From the NCBI GenBank assembly GCA_013397075.1, contig VWZS01002869.1, positions 2,074,739 through 2,138,738 on the forward strand: 64,000 nucleotides of DNA, written 5' to 3'. Under the pieces are notes generated by a model. It worked only from the letters and a program-made list of their open reading frames with translations, ran no database searches and was not told the DNA's origin. Source of the DNA: Rhabdornis inornatus (lineage: Eukaryota > Chordata > Aves > Passeriformes > Rhabdornithidae). Both the position numbers and the translations under genes were made by a program. Below are positions 62,820-64,000 of the stretch, piece after piece; within the stretch, counting starts at the first letter, position 1; every line of letters starts with the position of its first letter.

Positions 62820-63350
62820 AAAAAAGAAGTGTTTGAAGGGAAAACCTCCTTTTCCATTATTGTTTATGTTTAAATTGGAGGAGATTCCCCTTCACCACAA
62901 TTTTAAGGGTAACAATTGAAGGAAAATTTGTCTTTTCCATGATTTAGGAGTATCAGTTGATGGGGAATTGTTATTTTCTAGTTTAAAGGGAAGAGGAAAA
63001 CCTTTATGATGCCATTTTATGGGTTTGAGTTGAAGGCAAACTGCCCATTTTCATCGTCTTGAGGTTTAGATTTCAAGTGTATGCCTGTTACCCCTTGGTT
63101 TTAGGAGTTCAACTTGAGGGAAAGTGCCCCATTTTCTAACATTTTAATTGTTTAAATAGAGGGGAAAAGTGGGGAAAGAGAGAGAAAAGAGCAAGAAATG
63201 TGAGGTGGAGAAGGTCAGGAAGAAGGAGAGGAAAAAGGGCTTGAAAAGTGAGGGGAAAAGGGTGGGAAAATGCAAAGAAAGGGTGGGAAACATGAGGTAA
63301 AAAAGAGCAGGAAATGTGAGTGAAAAAAAGAATGAGAAACATAAGTGGAA
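62820..63350. repeat. Degenerate low-complexity / minisatellite region
   Basis: From 62820 to about 63130, words of the type TTTTCCAT, TTTAGGAGT and TTGAAGGAAAATTG recur at roughly 55-75 bp spacing. From 63150 to 63350 the plus strand is almost pure purine, with recurring GGAAATGTGAG and GGTGGGAAA words. These look like an old, heavily mutated tandem array. Confidence 0.55.
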
Positions 63351-63577
63351 AGCTAAAATTGTTTACCATGTCTGGCAGAAGGGATAAAGGTAAAGCCTTG
63401 GAAGCGTGCTTTACTCTTCATTCTTTGCAACCTGTAATAGCACTGATGTCGAGTTATGGGAAGTGTAAGAGGGGTGCTGTGCATGCATCTTTTCTCTCAA
63501 TAAGACATTGATGCCATTGGATCAGCTTCTCTGATGTGATTGGTATTGGACATATTCTCTGTCCTCCATGCTTGACT

Positions 63578-63631
63578 GTGTATGTATGTATATGTAGAGA
63601 GTAATATATATACATGTATATATATATGTGT
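63578..63631 (+). repeat. (TATG)n / (TA)n simple repeat
   Basis: Alternating GTATGTATGTATATG and ATATATATACATG tracts. Confidence 0.8.
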
Positions 63632-64000
63632 AAGAGCATGCTTGTCTTTTTGTGGATAGCATTGCTGTCTTCAGCAACTTGCCACAATCTGCATCATCCA
63701 GCCATACCTAAGAATACTGTTAAATCTTGGGCAGCCACAGGTTGGAGTATGTGGCAGATGGCTTCTTTTCTGTCCGTTCTCAGCCTCCACTGTCCTGGTA
63801 CTGTTTCAAATCCTAGGTAGGTAACTTGCTACCTCATGATTTAAGCTTTTTTTCTGAGATACTTTGTAACCTCCTTGGCCTAGGAAATTTAAAACACTCA
63901 GTCAATTCCATATACATTTCATTAGTTTCAGTTGCTAGAAAGATGTGATAAACATACTGCAGGACCAACCCTTCTGGGTTCTCTTTTTTCCAGACTTCTA

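Larger units (their letters stand above)
62293..64000. other. Intergenic DNA upstream of PYROXD1
   Basis: Apart from the tandem repeats listed separately, no gene is seen. In human the next gene on this side is IAPP, and no IAPP-like peptide is visible here, so it must lie beyond the window or be absent. Confidence 0.5.

Noticed and set aside
1..64000. CRISPR arrays, bacterial operons, phage or plasmid features
   Set aside because: The tandem repeats present have no spacer structure and the window is clearly vertebrate nuclear DNA.

Overview
The window is vertebrate nuclear DNA, almost certainly from a bird and most likely a songbird (passerine). Genes are split into short exons with GT-AG introns and CpG-island promoters, and CR1 LINE 3' ends are scattered throughout. 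At 28.2 kb there is a tRNA-Ile-like head joined to a CR1-like tail, the layout of the zebra-finch element TguSINE1. LTR pieces at 42.8-43.4 and 52.5 kb resemble passerine retroviral LTRs I remember. All family names are from memory; no search was run.

Three protein genes can be rebuilt exon by exon, each with one uninterrupted frame and intact splice sites. GOLT1B (minus strand, 5 coding exons, 138 aa, 33.1 to 21.7 kb, with a probable 2.5 kb 3' UTR to about 19.14 kb) is a four-helix Golgi vesicle-traffic protein. RECQL/RECQ1 (plus strand, 14 coding exons after a non-coding first exon, 661 aa, 33.3 to 49.2 kb) is a RecQ DNA helicase. PYROXD1 (minus strand, 12 coding exons, 499 aa, 61.9 to 50.2 kb) is an FAD/NAD(P)H oxidoreductase. 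The order and relative strands match the human 12p12.1 block (PYROXD1-RECQL-GOLT1B), seen inverted.

Layout: 1-19.1 kb is mostly AT-rich and intergenic. It holds CR1 and older LINE/MIR-like pieces, a CpG island at 10.25-10.85 kb with a minus-strand splice donor, two exon-like segments (5.5 and 7.8 kb) and smaller GC-rich blocks at 15.2-15.8 and 17.0-17.5 kb. 19.1-33.1 kb is GOLT1B. 33.1-33.4 kb is a compact CpG-rich, CCAAT-containing region that looks like a shared head-to-head promoter for GOLT1B and RECQL. 33.4-49.2 kb is RECQL. RECQL and PYROXD1 converge tail to tail with about 1 kb between their poly(A) sites. 61.6-62.0 kb is the PYROXD1 CpG island and first exon. 62.0-64 kb is intergenic, with a retroviral reverse-transcriptase remnant, a 40-bp tandem repeat and a degenerate purine-rich repeat.

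The three genes do not form a pathway: one acts in ER-Golgi transport, one in DNA repair and replication, one in redox protection. Their linkage is old vertebrate synteny. I found no clear undescribed system. The best leads are the uncharacterised CpG-island locus at 10 kb with its exon-like segments, a doubled candidate branch point before PYROXD1 exon 10, a Phe at the RECQ1 strand-separation-pin position, and weak acceptors in the RECQL helicase exons.
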